Positions 17,107 through 26,517 of a stretch of DNA of 64,000 bases are shown here, one piece after another. The notes below the pieces were generated by a model. That model worked only from the letters and a program-made list of their open reading frames with translations. It did no database searches and was not told the origin of the DNA. Where the stretch lies: positions 558,001 through 622,000 of the forward strand of contig CP150556.1 of the NCBI GenBank assembly GCA_049487715.1, given 5' to 3'. The stretch is from Pycnococcus provasolii (taxonomy: Eukaryota > Chlorophyta > Pseudoscourfieldiophyceae > Pseudoscourfieldiales). The position numbers and the translations under genes are program-made. Every line of letters begins with the position of its first letter. Position 1 is the stretch's first letter.

Positions 17107-19959
17107 TTATTGTCGAAGTTCCAGCGTGCGCGCTAGCTCGCGGCGCAAATTCTCCACCTCCGCGAGAGCCTCGTCGTGTCTCGCTTCTGCCGCGTCGCGC
17201 TGTGCTCTAGCCTCGTCGCGCTCCCTCTCCGCTTCCCACCGCTCGATCTCAGCCGCCGCGGCTCTATGTGCCGAGGCAATGTCACGCTGGGTTTTAGCTG
17301 CCTCTTGCTCTGCGATAGTCGCATCGCGTTGCGCCAAAGCCTCGTCGCGCTCACGCTCAATCTCGTGCACATGCTCCGCCTCCGCCTCGTATGCATTCCG
17401 CCAAGCAATGGCATTGTCGCGTTCCGCAATCGCATCGTTTCGTTCACGCTCAATACAGCGCAGACGCTCCGCCTCCGCTACAGCGTCCTCGTGATGCCAT
17501 AAAGCCTCGTCGCGTAGTTGCAAAGCGTTGTCGCGCTCACGCTCAATCCCTTGTAGCCTCTGTACCTCCTCCACAGCCTGTCGCGCTATCGCCGTTGCCT
17601 CTTGCGCTGTCGCCACAGCCGTACCCCTGAGAACTCTACCGTCGCGGATTTCTTGTTCCAGAAGAGATATGCGAGATAGAGCGCCGAGGAAGCTCGCGTT
17701 CAGGCGTGGCACGGCAGCCATAATCCCAACCACGTCGACTTGTGGCACATTCATGTCGTCTAAGCATTCCATCATAATATCATTCATGCTTCGAGCCATA
17801 GATACAATCGGTCCCGCGGGGTGATGGTTGAAGAGTAGCTCGCGCTGCGACCCGAACCATCCAAAATAGGGGGACGTGCTCAGCAGATGCGTTCTAGTCA
17901 GAACATTATCAACGAAAGCCTGAGACGACGGATTGCTACTCGCGTGGGCAACACCCCAAAGCTGCGAGAGGATAGAGAACGCGAGATCTGCCTCAGTATC
18001 TCCTTCGCGTACACGTCCTTGGTCATCGAATACGAGGTCATTGAGAGGGGTGAAAGGCGCCCCACCTAAACCGAGCGCGACGTTCTGTACGATGGCAATA
18101 TCAGCCTCCACATGTCGGTCACTGCTCTCAAGGCTCCGTTGGATGCGTTGGTGGCGACGTGCATGCTGGACGCCTGCGGCGGCATCAAACTCACAGGGAG
18201 TGACCAGCGTCTTCATCACACGCAATGTCGCGATGCGCACATTTTCGTTTCTCGAAGTGAGGTGCGGAGTGATGGTAGCCACGTGCGTCTTAGCCACGTG
18301 CGATCGGAGAAATCGAGTCTGCTCGGTTGTTATTCCCTCAAAATCTTGATCAAGGCCCAACACCGTCACAAGCTTGCACAGCTCGGTGTGGGTTGCGTGA
18401 TTGTTGTTGTTGTTGTTGTTGTTGTTAGGCGCCAGTCTACGTACAATCTCGTCGACGAACGCCAAGCCTAAAGCGCGCCACTCAAGTAGTGGCTGCATGA
18501 TTTGCCGTTGCCAGTCTCGGAAACCCTCCAGCTCTTCGACGAAGAATTCTTCTTCCATCTCCTCGTCGTCCTCGAAGTCCACTTGTACTAGTTCACGCAC
18601 CTCGTCTAAGGACATCCACCATTGTGTCTCCTGCATGGTCGTTTCAGAATCTAGCTCCTTTGCCATGTACCAACGTGCAACTGTCCCCTCATAACTTGAT
18701 GTGTTTCCACCAGATCCGATGATCATCAGAAGATTGAAGGCGAGACCATTAATCTCGCGTATCGATAGACTCGCATTATGGACTTGGTCAGTTGTAGGTG
18801 TCTCACTGCAAAGTATGGAAACGAAACGCTTGCAAACTTCGCGCAATGGCTCGACGCTTGCGTCGAAAGGTTCCAGCCTTTGTGGTTGCGGGAACGACTC
18901 ATCTGTAGGTGGACTTAGCGCAAGCTTCCTCATCTCGTCGTCTTTCTCGCATATCGTGCGGATGGCGCCAATCGGTTGGAATATTTGCAGTGCCACGATC
19001 AGAGAGAGACGCGCGTGCCTAAGGCGTTCGATCCTGGTAAGGAAATTTGCATATGGAAAGATGGACATGTGCTCTTCAGGCACCATCACCTGCTCAAATG
19101 CGTCAGCGACACGATTGAGCAAGTCGCTTGCACCTTTAATCCATGCGGCAGGACATGCTCCTCCGGTAAGCGTCCACCCGAGAAGAGGTTCCTCTTGTTC
19201 CCATGGGATCACCACGCAGTACAAAAGATTGACGATCGCCTTAGCGACCGTCATGTTCTTCTTCATCAGTTTGGTCTTGTCAGTGAAGCTTTGCACATTC
19301 TCAGTTTTCTCGATGGTATGTTTGCAAGGCGAATTGTACACGTTTGCTACTCCGATACGACCACGATGCATGTTGACGTCGCGGTAGAAGAGATCCTTGG
19401 TCGATGGTATACTGCCCGCACTCTTGTTTTGCATTTCCGTGATTAGACGCCTGAAGAGCTTGTCGAAGGGAATGTTGACGAAACCGATGCGAGTTCCACG
19501 CGCAATCATCGATAAGCATGCGACGTGAGCTGCCCACATCGACAAGTAATGTTTTTTAGCCTGATCCGTTGTGACGAAGTCATACGACACTTCAGCCCAA
19601 ACTTCTGCCTTAGGAATGCACTGATCATATGCGAATGTAGTAGTGGTATTATCGCGTACCTGACGACGGCGCTCTTCAGCTCTAGGCACAAGAGACGTGT
19701 CGATGATGACGTAGTCTTCGTCAAGGGTGTCCTTCTCATCCTCGACGAGCCGCATGATGAAAATGTGAGCTCCATGCTCAGTAACGCACTCGTGCCAATC
19801 TTTGCATACGGCGCTTGCACGCACGGCGTCTGACGCGCGCGCGAGTCGGAAAATGTGCGCCAACACTTCTTTACAGAGAGTGTGCCACGGCGGCGTCGGC
19901 GGTACAGTTGTATCATTCAACAACTTCCGCTTCAGACGTGGACTTCGTCGAGGCGCCAT
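17107..19959 (-). CDS. F-box protein with long C-terminal coiled coil
   Basis: A 950-residue protein. The ATG at 19959 (MAPRRSPRLKRKLL) is chosen; the open frame extends to 20241 without another ATG. An F-box-like motif (LCKEVLAHIFRLARASDAVR then ASAVCKDWHECV) at about residues 27-65 suggests an SCF ubiquitin-ligase substrate adaptor that binds SKP1. The middle 600 residues are helical, perhaps ARM/HEAT-like, with a run of nine Asn residues. The C-terminal 200 residues are a heptad-rich coiled coil with repeats such as ERERDEALAQRDA. Basic residues at the start could be a nuclear signal. The target is unknown. It is divergent from the OsmC gene with 319 bases between start codons. Confidence 0.75.
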   Translation of the reverse strand: MAPRRSPRLKRKLLNDTTVPPTPPWHTLCKEVLAHIFRLARASDAVRASAVCKDWHECVTEHGAHIFIMRLVEDEKDTLDEDYVIIDTSLVPRAEERRRQVRDNTTTTFAYDQCIPKAEVWAEVSYDFVTTDQAKKHYLSMWAAHVACLSMIARGTRIGFVNIPFDKLFRRLITEMQNKSAGSIPSTKDLFYRDVNMHRGRIGVANVYNSPCKHTIEKTENVQSFTDKTKLMKKNMTVAKAIVNLLYCVVIPWEQEEPLLGWTLTGGACPAAWIKGASDLLNRVADAFEQVMVPEEHMSIFPYANFLTRIERLRHARLSLIVALQIFQPIGAIRTICEKDDEMRKLALSPPTDESFPQPQRLEPFDASVEPLREVCKRFVSILCSETPTTDQVHNASLSIREINGLAFNLLMIIGSGGNTSSYEGTVARWYMAKELDSETTMQETQWWMSLDEVRELVQVDFEDDEEMEEEFFVEELEGFRDWQRQIMQPLLEWRALGLAFVDEIVRRLAPNNNNNNNNNHATHTELCKLVTVLGLDQDFEGITTEQTRFLRSHVAKTHVATITPHLTSRNENVRIATLRVMKTLVTPCEFDAAAGVQHARRHQRIQRSLESSDRHVEADIAIVQNVALGLGGAPFTPLNDLVFDDQGRVREGDTEADLAFSILSQLWGVAHASSNPSSQAFVDNVLTRTHLLSTSPYFGWFGSQRELLFNHHPAGPIVSMARSMNDIMMECLDDMNVPQVDVVGIMAAVPRLNASFLGALSRISLLEQEIRDGRVLRGTAVATAQEATAIARQAVEEVQRLQGIERERDNALQLRDEALWHHEDAVAEAERLRCIERERNDAIAERDNAIAWRNAYEAEAEHVHEIERERDEALAQRDATIAEQEAAKTQRDIASAHRAAAAEIERWEAERERDEARAQRDAAEARHDEALAEVENLRRELARTLELRQ

Positions 19960-20278
19960 TTCTTTGCCTCCTACAGTGAGTGATGGGACCACGTGCGGGG
20001 GCTGTGGTATTTGGTAGGTGCGACGGAAGAAATCGATTCGTTCGAATCCAAAAGTCGCTCTCCAACAAAAACCCGAATTGCGAATTGCGAATTCCCTCCC
20101 TTGCCCTTGGAACTGTTCTTCCTTTACGGCTTTTCGCAATGTGTATGTACCACAACGGGTAGTGTTGCCAGCGTGGCGAAACCAACTCCCCCCTTGATTT
20201 GGTTTCCACGCGAATATTCGTTGTAGTGATGGCGGCGTCACGAGCGTTAAGTTCTAGGTGTATTTGTATCCTCATGGC
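19960..20278. promoter_or_regulatory. Probable bidirectional promoter, F-box / OsmC
   Basis: The 319 bases between the two divergent start codons must contain both promoters. No TATA box or other motif could be identified with confidence. Confidence 0.5.
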
Positions 20279-20842
20279 ATGTTTGGACGGTTGGGTTTGG
20301 ACTCTCCTGGACGGTTATTGAGTCGTCTACACACGTATGCGCTCACAGCTGTAGGCACGTCAACTTCGACTTCCACCTCATTTCAACGTGCTCCTCCTTC
20401 CACCACGTCGTCTCACTCGTCGTTTGTCGTTCACACAGACACGCTCGCGTCCGACGGTGGCACCGACACCGCGCCGCAACCCGTCGAACTGCTTCTTGCC
20501 GCACTCGTGGGATGTGAACAGGCGACCGCACACTTCGTAAGCAGACACATGCGTGTCGATAAAAAGCGAGTCAAAATTGACACGATCAAGTTTGACTATC
20601 ACGCCGTCCGAGACGAACGAGGCGCAGCAAGTTTGCCTTTGCACAAGGAACCGCCGGCACCCGCACGACTGCTCGCTGTTTCGGGAACGGCGAGTGTGCG
20701 ACTGGACGAACCAACGGATGGTGATGACGCGGAACGCGCTGTCGCAGAATTGGGTAAGCTGGTACACGCTCGCTGTCCCGTGGCACAAACACTGCTAAGC
20801 GCTGGCGTCTCTTTGGACGTGCATTGGTGTATAGCAAAGTAA
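20279..20842 (+). CDS. OsmC/Ohr-family peroxide-reductase-like protein
   Basis: A 187-residue protein from ATG 20279. The OsmC fold signature is visible: PQPVELLLAALVGCEQAT with Cys79, and HARCPVAQTLLSAG with Cys166, the two positions that in OsmC/Ohr proteins form the catalytic thiol pair reducing organic hydroperoxides. Residues 1-45 (many Arg, Ser and Thr, few acidic) resemble a mitochondrial or plastid transit peptide. The core has the normal length of about 140 residues. A bacterial-type OsmC in an alga is not rare and probably came through an organelle ancestor or old transfer. It converges on the TPR gene with 58 bases between stops. Confidence 0.85.
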   Translation: MFGRLGLDSPGRLLSRLHTYALTAVGTSTSTSTSFQRAPPSTTSSHSSFVVHTDTLASDGGTDTAPQPVELLLAALVGCEQATAHFVSRHMRVDKKRVKIDTIKFDYHAVRDERGAASLPLHKEPPAPARLLAVSGTASVRLDEPTDGDDAERAVAELGKLVHARCPVAQTLLSAGVSLDVHWCIAK

Positions 20843-20900
20843 CAACAATAAATTTACAGTAGAACGTAAAGTGTCAAACCACTCTAGTATAATATAGTCT

Positions 20901-22835
20901 CTAGTACAGCCTTCTGAGAGTTCCCACGTCGCCTTCACCTGAGACTGCAACGAGCGTTCCGCACACATCCTGACGTGCCAGCTCCCAAGCACGGTCTAGC
21001 ACTGACAACGAAGCCTCATCCTTCGACGTGCGCAGCACACCAGCCAAACGAGGCACCGTCCCAGAGACTACCTTGAAGGCAACGCTCACCACCTTGGGCA
21101 CTCCGAGGCGAGCATGCGTGGCTGGTGAAAAATCGCCGTACGGATGCTCGAGAATGCGCAGAATCACGTCAAGCAGACTTCGTGTAATCTCGATCATCGC
21201 TTCGCACACATCTTCTGGTGCACTCGTGGCGTCGACATACACGCGAGGCTTTGCTTCACCCGTGACTCGTAGGAAAATCGCGTGCAGCGACGCATCGACA
21301 GCATTGTCCAGCTGCTGCTGCTGATGATGAGGCGACGACGCCAGAGAGGTTGTGTCCGGAAATGCCGCAGACAGCACCGCAGCCTCGATGAGGTTCAAGC
21401 CTGGCTCAATCCCTGGAATCAGCGATTCATACGCGCGCAACCCAGCCTCGCCAGCACGACGTAGCGTTGCTCGAAGACGACCTTCGTCGAACAGCCTCCA
21501 GTGCGGAAGCTCGAGCACGCTGTTACCCCGCGCGAGGTCTCTCCGAGATTCGTCCTCGTGGTCTCGTCTCACAGTTTCAAACGCACCGAGAGCCTGCTGC
21601 ATGTGCTCTTCGTCGTCAGCCGACGACGCGACTCGCGCAAGGCAGTAAAGAAAGAGCGGCGACCCGCCATCCTGACAAACGCGAAGAAAGAGGCTCATGG
21701 GTTCCGCGCGCGCGCCGAGGAGCAGAGAAAGGTACCCGAGCAGAAAGAGAAGCGTGCCATCGTTGCGCGGCGTGTGGAACTTTCCTTCCGGCCCGCCGAC
21801 GAGCGCCTTGCGCAGCTCATCCACGGCAGCGCGCACCTTCCCGCGCGCCGCGAGATTTAGAGCGAGCTGAACCCACGCATCCGCCTGATCAAAATTGATG
21901 CGTATGCTCTGGCGGTACAACGGCTCAGCCTCGTCGTGCCGGCCGAGCGATTCCAGCACACTTCCCATAGTTGTGTATGGCCGCAGGTAATTTGCCTCGG
22001 CGCGGATGGAGCGCTGCAGATACGTGAGCGCCGTGTTCGCGTCATCGAGATGAAAGTACAGCATGCCAATCTGGCAGAGAGCCTGGTAGAACGTCGGCTC
22101 GAGCGAGGTGGCTCGTTCGAGCAGACGGATCGCCTCGCGCGCATCCTTTCGCGCAATCGCCTCGCCAGCCTCGGCGTGAAGTCGCTTCACCTCCGGATCC
22201 CTGTCTCGCTCCTCCGCCTGCAGTGTGATGTCCGTGGCGGTCGTCTCCTTCTTCTTCCTTGCCTCCTCGTCCTGATTTTTCAGCTCCTCCTCAATCTCGC
22301 GCGCCTCGCTCTCGTCCTGAGCATGCTCCGAGGCACGCCTCTCCGCCTCCATCTTCCGGCGTGTGAGGTGCTCCTCGTCGTTCACGTCGTTCGTCTCAAT
22401 CAGACTCAGGCTCTCGGCGTAGTCCAACGATGCGCGTTTGTAGCCTCCAAGCTTCATGTGCACCTCCGCACGCCTGTAGAATGCCTTGTGCCAGTTTTGC
22501 TCCGTCAACGAGATCGCCTTCTCGGCGTGTATGAGCGCCTTGTGCGTTTCATCCGCGAGCAGGTAGGACGCCGACGCGTTTGAGTGAAGTGCGGCTATTT
22601 TTTTCATAGCCTCGCGGATGTCCTGCCGACGCTGGGCGTCAGCCTTCGTTGAGCCTGCTTTCTGCTGTGTCAGGCGTGCGAGCTCCGCGAACGTGACGTC
22701 TGAGGATTCGTATTCGGACGTGAGCAAGGAGGCGGCGTGAGCGAACGACGACGCTGCGTCGAGATATGCGCCGGACGCGTAGAGAGAACGCGCCGAAGTG
22801 AGCGCGGTGGAGCTGTCGTCGTCCGCCGTCGTCAT
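20901..22835 (-). CDS. TPR-repeat protein
   Basis: A 644-residue protein starting at ATG 22835 (MTTADDDSSTALTSARSLYA); upstream frame lacks ATG. Two groups of tetratricopeptide repeats are seen: an N-terminal set (SLYASGAYLDAASSFAHAAS; AFYRRAEVHMKLGGYKRASL) resembling co-chaperone TPRs, a charged coiled linker around residues 180-230, and a second set (AGEAIARKDAREAIRLLERA; YQALCQIGMLYFHLDDANTA; LRPYTTMGSVLESLGRHDEA). The C-terminal 250 residues have no recognisable domain. TPRs bind partner proteins, often Hsp70/Hsp90, but no partner can be named. It follows the gene at 22976 in the same direction after about 140 bases. Confidence 0.85.
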   Translation of the reverse strand: MTTADDDSSTALTSARSLYASGAYLDAASSFAHAASLLTSEYESSDVTFAELARLTQQKAGSTKADAQRRQDIREAMKKIAALHSNASASYLLADETHKALIHAEKAISLTEQNWHKAFYRRAEVHMKLGGYKRASLDYAESLSLIETNDVNDEEHLTRRKMEAERRASEHAQDESEAREIEEELKNQDEEARKKKETTATDITLQAEERDRDPEVKRLHAEAGEAIARKDAREAIRLLERATSLEPTFYQALCQIGMLYFHLDDANTALTYLQRSIRAEANYLRPYTTMGSVLESLGRHDEAEPLYRQSIRINFDQADAWVQLALNLAARGKVRAAVDELRKALVGGPEGKFHTPRNDGTLLFLLGYLSLLLGARAEPMSLFLRVCQDGGSPLFLYCLARVASSADDEEHMQQALGAFETVRRDHEDESRRDLARGNSVLELPHWRLFDEGRLRATLRRAGEAGLRAYESLIPGIEPGLNLIEAAVLSAAFPDTTSLASSPHHQQQQLDNAVDASLHAIFLRVTGEAKPRVYVDATSAPEDVCEAMIEITRSLLDVILRILEHPYGDFSPATHARLGVPKVVSVAFKVVSGTVPRLAGVLRTSKDEASLSVLDRAWELARQDVCGTLVAVSGEGDVGTLRRLY

Positions 22836-22975
22836 CAGCACTGAAAAAGAAAAAGTGATCGAAGCGGGCGCTTTTTTCGAAGCTTCCCCTGAATGCACGG
22901 AGAAGATCAACCCCGAAATCAAACCCCGAAACCAAATTCAAGAAAATATCTTACATCATGCTATCCATACATTTA

Positions 22976-24379
22976 TCAACCTTGTTGGTTGTCGTTGTCC
23001 TTGTCGTCGTACACCACAAAGGCAAAGCAGACCATATGCCCACTCCCGGACTCTGTCATATAGGACGTCACGCAATAAGGACCACGAAGCACGGAAATTC
23101 CATCAACCACGCTATGCTCGAGGGCACCCATCCCACGACCGGCGCTTCTCGCCGCGGCGAGCAGAGACCGCTGTCTATCGAGCGACTCACGCGCGAGCGC
23201 GACAGCCTTGTCGGTCGCACGCGTCGCACGGTGCGCAACGCGCGCAAGGTGGCGCTCGTGCCTGCTTCGTCCGTGAACACTGGCCCGGTAGCACAGTCCA
23301 CGCACGATGGCATCATCCTCTGGGTCAACGACACGCTCTGCGTCATCTTGCATCGCCTCAGCGGCACGCGTCACCGCCGCGTCGAGTGTTTCCAGAGTTG
23401 CAAGGCGTGGTGCCATCTCAGCTGCCGCCTCTTCCACCTCATGGCTTTCCCACGAACAGAGCAATTCCGGGCGATTTGTAGCGCGATGCTTCGTGACGAT
23501 GAGATCTGACATGTCGGCTCGCTGTGCTGTACAACTTCCGCTACGCAGCTTGCGACGATGTCGTCGCGAAGCTGCCATGAATGTTTCCGCAACCTTGTAA
23601 ATCACAGCCTCTCTCGATGCGTGCTCCGCATGTGAAGAATAGGTTGATAATGTCACTGCGATTACGCCACCATCTCTTGCATTGGCCACCGCGTCGGATA
23701 TCTGCGCTTCGCGACCTTGCACACCTCCCGTGTGGTCTAAATAAATCACGGCATAGCCAGGAGCATTTTGTGACCGTGCCGTTCTCTCAGAAAGGTAGCG
23801 TCCCACGTCGGCAGCGACGGGCAGGCAAGTGCTCTTACGCCGCAGCGCCGCAACGGTCGGCGTTGACGTGTTTGGAACAAAAATGTTGTTCGCGTGCACT
23901 CCAGCGTCGTGCAGAGCGGTAGACGTGTTCGCGGAAGCGCCGTCAAGCACGAGTGCCGTGACTGGCCGATCGTCTTTTTTCGATACGGCGATTGCGTGCA
24001 TAGCGAGTCCCTCATTTATTGTAGCCTTGCGTCTATTCGGCGTCACCTCGCCACTGAATCTGTCTGGTTGCGTCCACTTGCACGTCTTGTTATTCGGGTC
24101 GTGTAGTTCTTTCAGAAATTCGCGCTCCATCGCCCGTGCGAACTCAACTTCACACCACTCCTCAGACTCAGAAGATTGCTGCTGCTGTTGTGTACAAGAG
24201 GCGGATGGAGGTTGTCGTCTGGCAAGTTTGCAAAAACTATGGTGGTGGTGACGATATTGATCATGATAATGATAATGATGGTGTGGATGTTGATGAGGTT
24301 GCGAGGTTGCGAGGTTGCGACGAGCAGGTGCTGTGGAACCTCCTCTGCCCCAACCACACGAACGAGCACGAACGAACAT
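22976..24379 (-). CDS. His-rich N-terminus plus Rossmann-like domain, unknown role
   Basis: A 467-residue protein from ATG 24379. Residues 1-75 are rich in Arg and His with PHHHYHYHDQYRHHHH, possibly metal-binding or a transit peptide. From about 135 there is an alternating beta/alpha pattern: VTALVLDGASANTSTALHDA, then NNIFVPNTSTPTVAAL, then YAVIYLDHTGGVQGREAQIS and GVIAVTLSTYSSHAE. This order looks like a Rossmann-type SAM-dependent methyltransferase core (acidic residue after strand 1, polar loop after strand 4), but no definitive motif is present. The C-terminal part is Ala/Arg-rich and helical. Gene expression is the only thing strongly suggested; function is open. Confidence 0.6.
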   Translation of the reverse strand: MFVRARSCGWGRGGSTAPARRNLATSQPHQHPHHHYHYHDQYRHHHHSFCKLARRQPPSASCTQQQQQSSESEEWCEVEFARAMEREFLKELHDPNNKTCKWTQPDRFSGEVTPNRRKATINEGLAMHAIAVSKKDDRPVTALVLDGASANTSTALHDAGVHANNIFVPNTSTPTVAALRRKSTCLPVAADVGRYLSERTARSQNAPGYAVIYLDHTGGVQGREAQISDAVANARDGGVIAVTLSTYSSHAEHASREAVIYKVAETFMAASRRHRRKLRSGSCTAQRADMSDLIVTKHRATNRPELLCSWESHEVEEAAAEMAPRLATLETLDAAVTRAAEAMQDDAERVVDPEDDAIVRGLCYRASVHGRSRHERHLARVAHRATRATDKAVALARESLDRQRSLLAAARSAGRGMGALEHSVVDGISVLRGPYCVTSYMTESGSGHMVCFAFVVYDDKDNDNQQG

Positions 24380-24901
24380 GATACACTGGTCAAAGTTACA
24401 GAATACGACCTGTACTGTACTGTACTGTATCACAGCAAGTGAATGTGGTTAAGACCGTATGGACGAACCACGCCAAGTGAAGGGTGACACGGCGCCGCCA
24501 CGTCGGATGAAACAAGCAAAAGTACCTAAAATCCGAAAGAAAAAACAAGAGGGCAATAAATGGCAGAGGAAGAGGAAGGGGAGGACCCTAACCCTAACCC
24601 TAACCCTAACCCTAATGCCTCCTCCGCCACCTCGACGAAATCGCCCCCTCCCTGCACCAAATACCCCGACCAAATGCCATGCATGTTTCCCATTTGTCGA
24701 ATCTGTCGAATCGAATCGGGTCCTGCCCGAGTTTCGTTTTGAGGTGTTATAATAGTTCTGCAGAAGCCTTTTTTCGTTTACTGAGAACGATTTTCTTCTG
24801 GGACTGCTGCTGCGCATGCTTTGCCCTCGTTCCTTCTCTCTGCGACGTACGGGTAACGCATCTTCATTTTCTAATCTACGATAGATAGTACTTATAGATC
24901 T
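24380..24901. other. Intergenic region with telomere-type repeat
   Basis: Divergent gap upstream of both the His-rich gene and the secreted acidic protein gene. It contains the CCCTAA array (24586-24615), a TACTGTACTGTACTGTA run near 24414-24428, and no gene. Confidence 0.5.
24586..24615. repeat. Interstitial (CCCTAA)5
   Basis: Five perfect tandem copies of the vertebrate-type telomere unit in the promoter region between divergent genes at 24379 and 24902. Confidence 0.95.
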
Positions 24902-25687
24902 ATGGTGATGACTTCCTCTTCTGTCCTTGCTGCGGCGGTGTGTGCCTCTGTCCTTGCCTCGTCTGCTGTCGATGCAGTCCCGTCGTATCGCGCCATTGAA
25001 AAGGCGACGCCATCCATATCACTCAACACGCTGCCTGCGCCGATTCTTAAAAGCAGCACCTACAGCGTCAACAGCGATGATGAAATGATGATCAACCGTC
25101 CTTTTGCTATGATCGAAGTGTTTGAGGACAACAAAGACATGCCGCAGATCATTGACATCTCCATGATGGTGGTTGATGATAACGTCAACTCCTCCTCTGG
25201 TTTCCCCTCCTTCTTTGATAATACATTCTTTGACGATTTCAGCATGCCAAGTTTGTATGACCTGACGATGCCAATGCACGACGTCTTCGACGACACATTC
25301 GACAGCATTCAAAATTTTTTGAGCCCTGTCTTTAGCGGGGAGGAAAGCCTCGCAGCAACTCCCGACGTGGACGTGGGTAAAAAAAACATGAACATGCCAA
25401 CTCTGCCAACCCGTCAAGTCACTCTGCGTGACTTGACGCTGCCGGTACACGACTTCGCCAACAGCATCCTTAAGAGCATTCAAAACTTCGTCGCCCCAAG
25501 TCCTGTCGCTGACGATGATGACAACATCAGCGACGAGAATGGTGTTGTGGCACAACTTGACAACGAGCAGCATGAAGAGGAGGAGGAGGAGGAGTCGACG
25601 ACGAAGGAGGAGGTGAACTTCAAGAAGCCAATTTGGAAAGATGAAGACAAGGAGGAGTTACTGGCGCGTGCTATGCTTGAAGTGTGA
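24902..25687 (+). CDS. Secreted acidic protein with an internal duplication
   Basis: A 261-residue protein from ATG 24902 (second ATG 24908). A signal peptide is clear (VLAAAVCASVLASSAVDA, cleavage after AVDA). Two related blocks lie near residues 117-143 and 174-200: SLYDLTMPMHDVFDDTFDSI and TLRDLTLPVHDFANSILKSI, each followed by QNFLSP or QNFVAP. The C-terminus is strongly acidic (run of Glu) and Lys-containing. No known family was recognised. It converges on the saposin gene. A secreted or vacuolar structural or signalling role is a guess. Confidence 0.75.
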   Translation: MVMTSSSVLAAAVCASVLASSAVDAVPSYRAIEKATPSISLNTLPAPILKSSTYSVNSDDEMMINRPFAMIEVFEDNKDMPQIIDISMMVVDDNVNSSSGFPSFFDNTFFDDFSMPSLYDLTMPMHDVFDDTFDSIQNFLSPVFSGEESLAATPDVDVGKKNMNMPTLPTRQVTLRDLTLPVHDFANSILKSIQNFVAPSPVADDDDNISDENGVVAQLDNEQHEEEEEEESTTKEEVNFKKPIWKDEDKEELLARAMLEV

Positions 25688-25891
25688 ACTTAGACTTACG
25701 TTGTTAAAAGCTGATGATAGTTGATGAGATTGGTGAGACCATGATACAGACTCACAATTTTTTGTTTTCTTTGTTACTTCAGTTCCATCATTTGATTCTA
25801 CAACAACAACAACAACAACTCCTTCTTCAATCTTCACTTTCAATGATTGTTATTATCCATCTTCACTCACTCTATTAATTTTTCTTCCTTT

Positions 25892-26263
25892 TTAACACAA
25901 CGTCAGTTGGGCGCACAGTTCCTTTGGCGTAAGGTCGTCGATTTTTTTCACAGCATCCCAGATGGCGTCTTTGTTCTTGTCGATTTGCTGTTTGCATGGT
26001 TCAGACAAGATGGCGGGAAGATCGTCGCAAATCATGCCGAGAGCATCGACGAGCTGGTCTTCATTCTTGATTTCCTTTGTCTTTTCGAGCACTTGCGCCG
26101 CGTACTCTTGGCATTGCTCGCACAGCGGCGTATCGTCGCGATCGTTGAGAAGATGAAGGGGGGCCGTAGCCGCGCGTACGCCAGTGACACAAGCTGCCGT
26201 GGTGAGCAGCACGACCAAAAGGAAGGTGGCAAAGACCATAGAAGAAGAGCGCACCATCATCAT
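25892..26263 (-). CDS. Saposin-B-type secreted protein
   Basis: A 123-residue precursor when started at ATG 26263; an ATG at 26347 would add 28 residues in front of the signal peptide and is less likely. Signal peptide: MVFATFLLVVLLTTAACVTG, cleaved near VRA. The mature part has exactly the six-cysteine saposin pattern: Cys48, 51, 79, 90, 117 and 123 (CxxC, C-10-C, C-5-C), expected to form three disulfides around a helical bundle that binds lipids or membranes. One domain of normal size (about 76 residues) makes up the whole mature protein. It may act in vacuole/lysosome lipid handling, or in membrane permeabilisation as some saposin-like proteins do; the sequence cannot decide. Confidence 0.88.
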   Translation of the reverse strand: MMMVRSSSMVFATFLLVVLLTTAACVTGVRAATAPLHLLNDRDDTPLCEQCQEYAAQVLEKTKEIKNEDQLVDALGMICDDLPAILSEPCKQQIDKNKDAIWDAVKKIDDLTPKELCAQLTLC

Positions 26264-26361
26264 CCTATTTCGACACACGTGTGTTTGTGCCACAGCAGGA
26301 GGAGTAACGGCGGCTCGAGCAGGTGCGCAAGACAAGTTCACCCGCATGCCGATATTAATTA

Positions 26362-26373
26362 TTAGGGTTAGGG
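26362..26373. repeat. Interstitial TTAGGG x2
   Basis: TTAGGGTTAGGG upstream of the saposin gene start, with another TTAGGG eight bases further on. Confidence 0.8.
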
Positions 26374-26517
26374 CAGGTGGTTAGGGCTTCGGTTTTGTTG
26401 ATTCCGTTTTTCAGTAAAAAGTACCCGTACTACGGATAGGAATCTTTTTTAAGGTGAAAAATTTAGACATGTATGTTACTGACTGGGTACAATAATGTAC
26501 AATTAATTCTCTTTGTG

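Noticed and set aside
24459-24752. Plus-strand ORF with Leu-Thr repeat
   Set aside because: The LTLTLT run is merely a frame through the CCCTAA telomere-type array in a promoter region.
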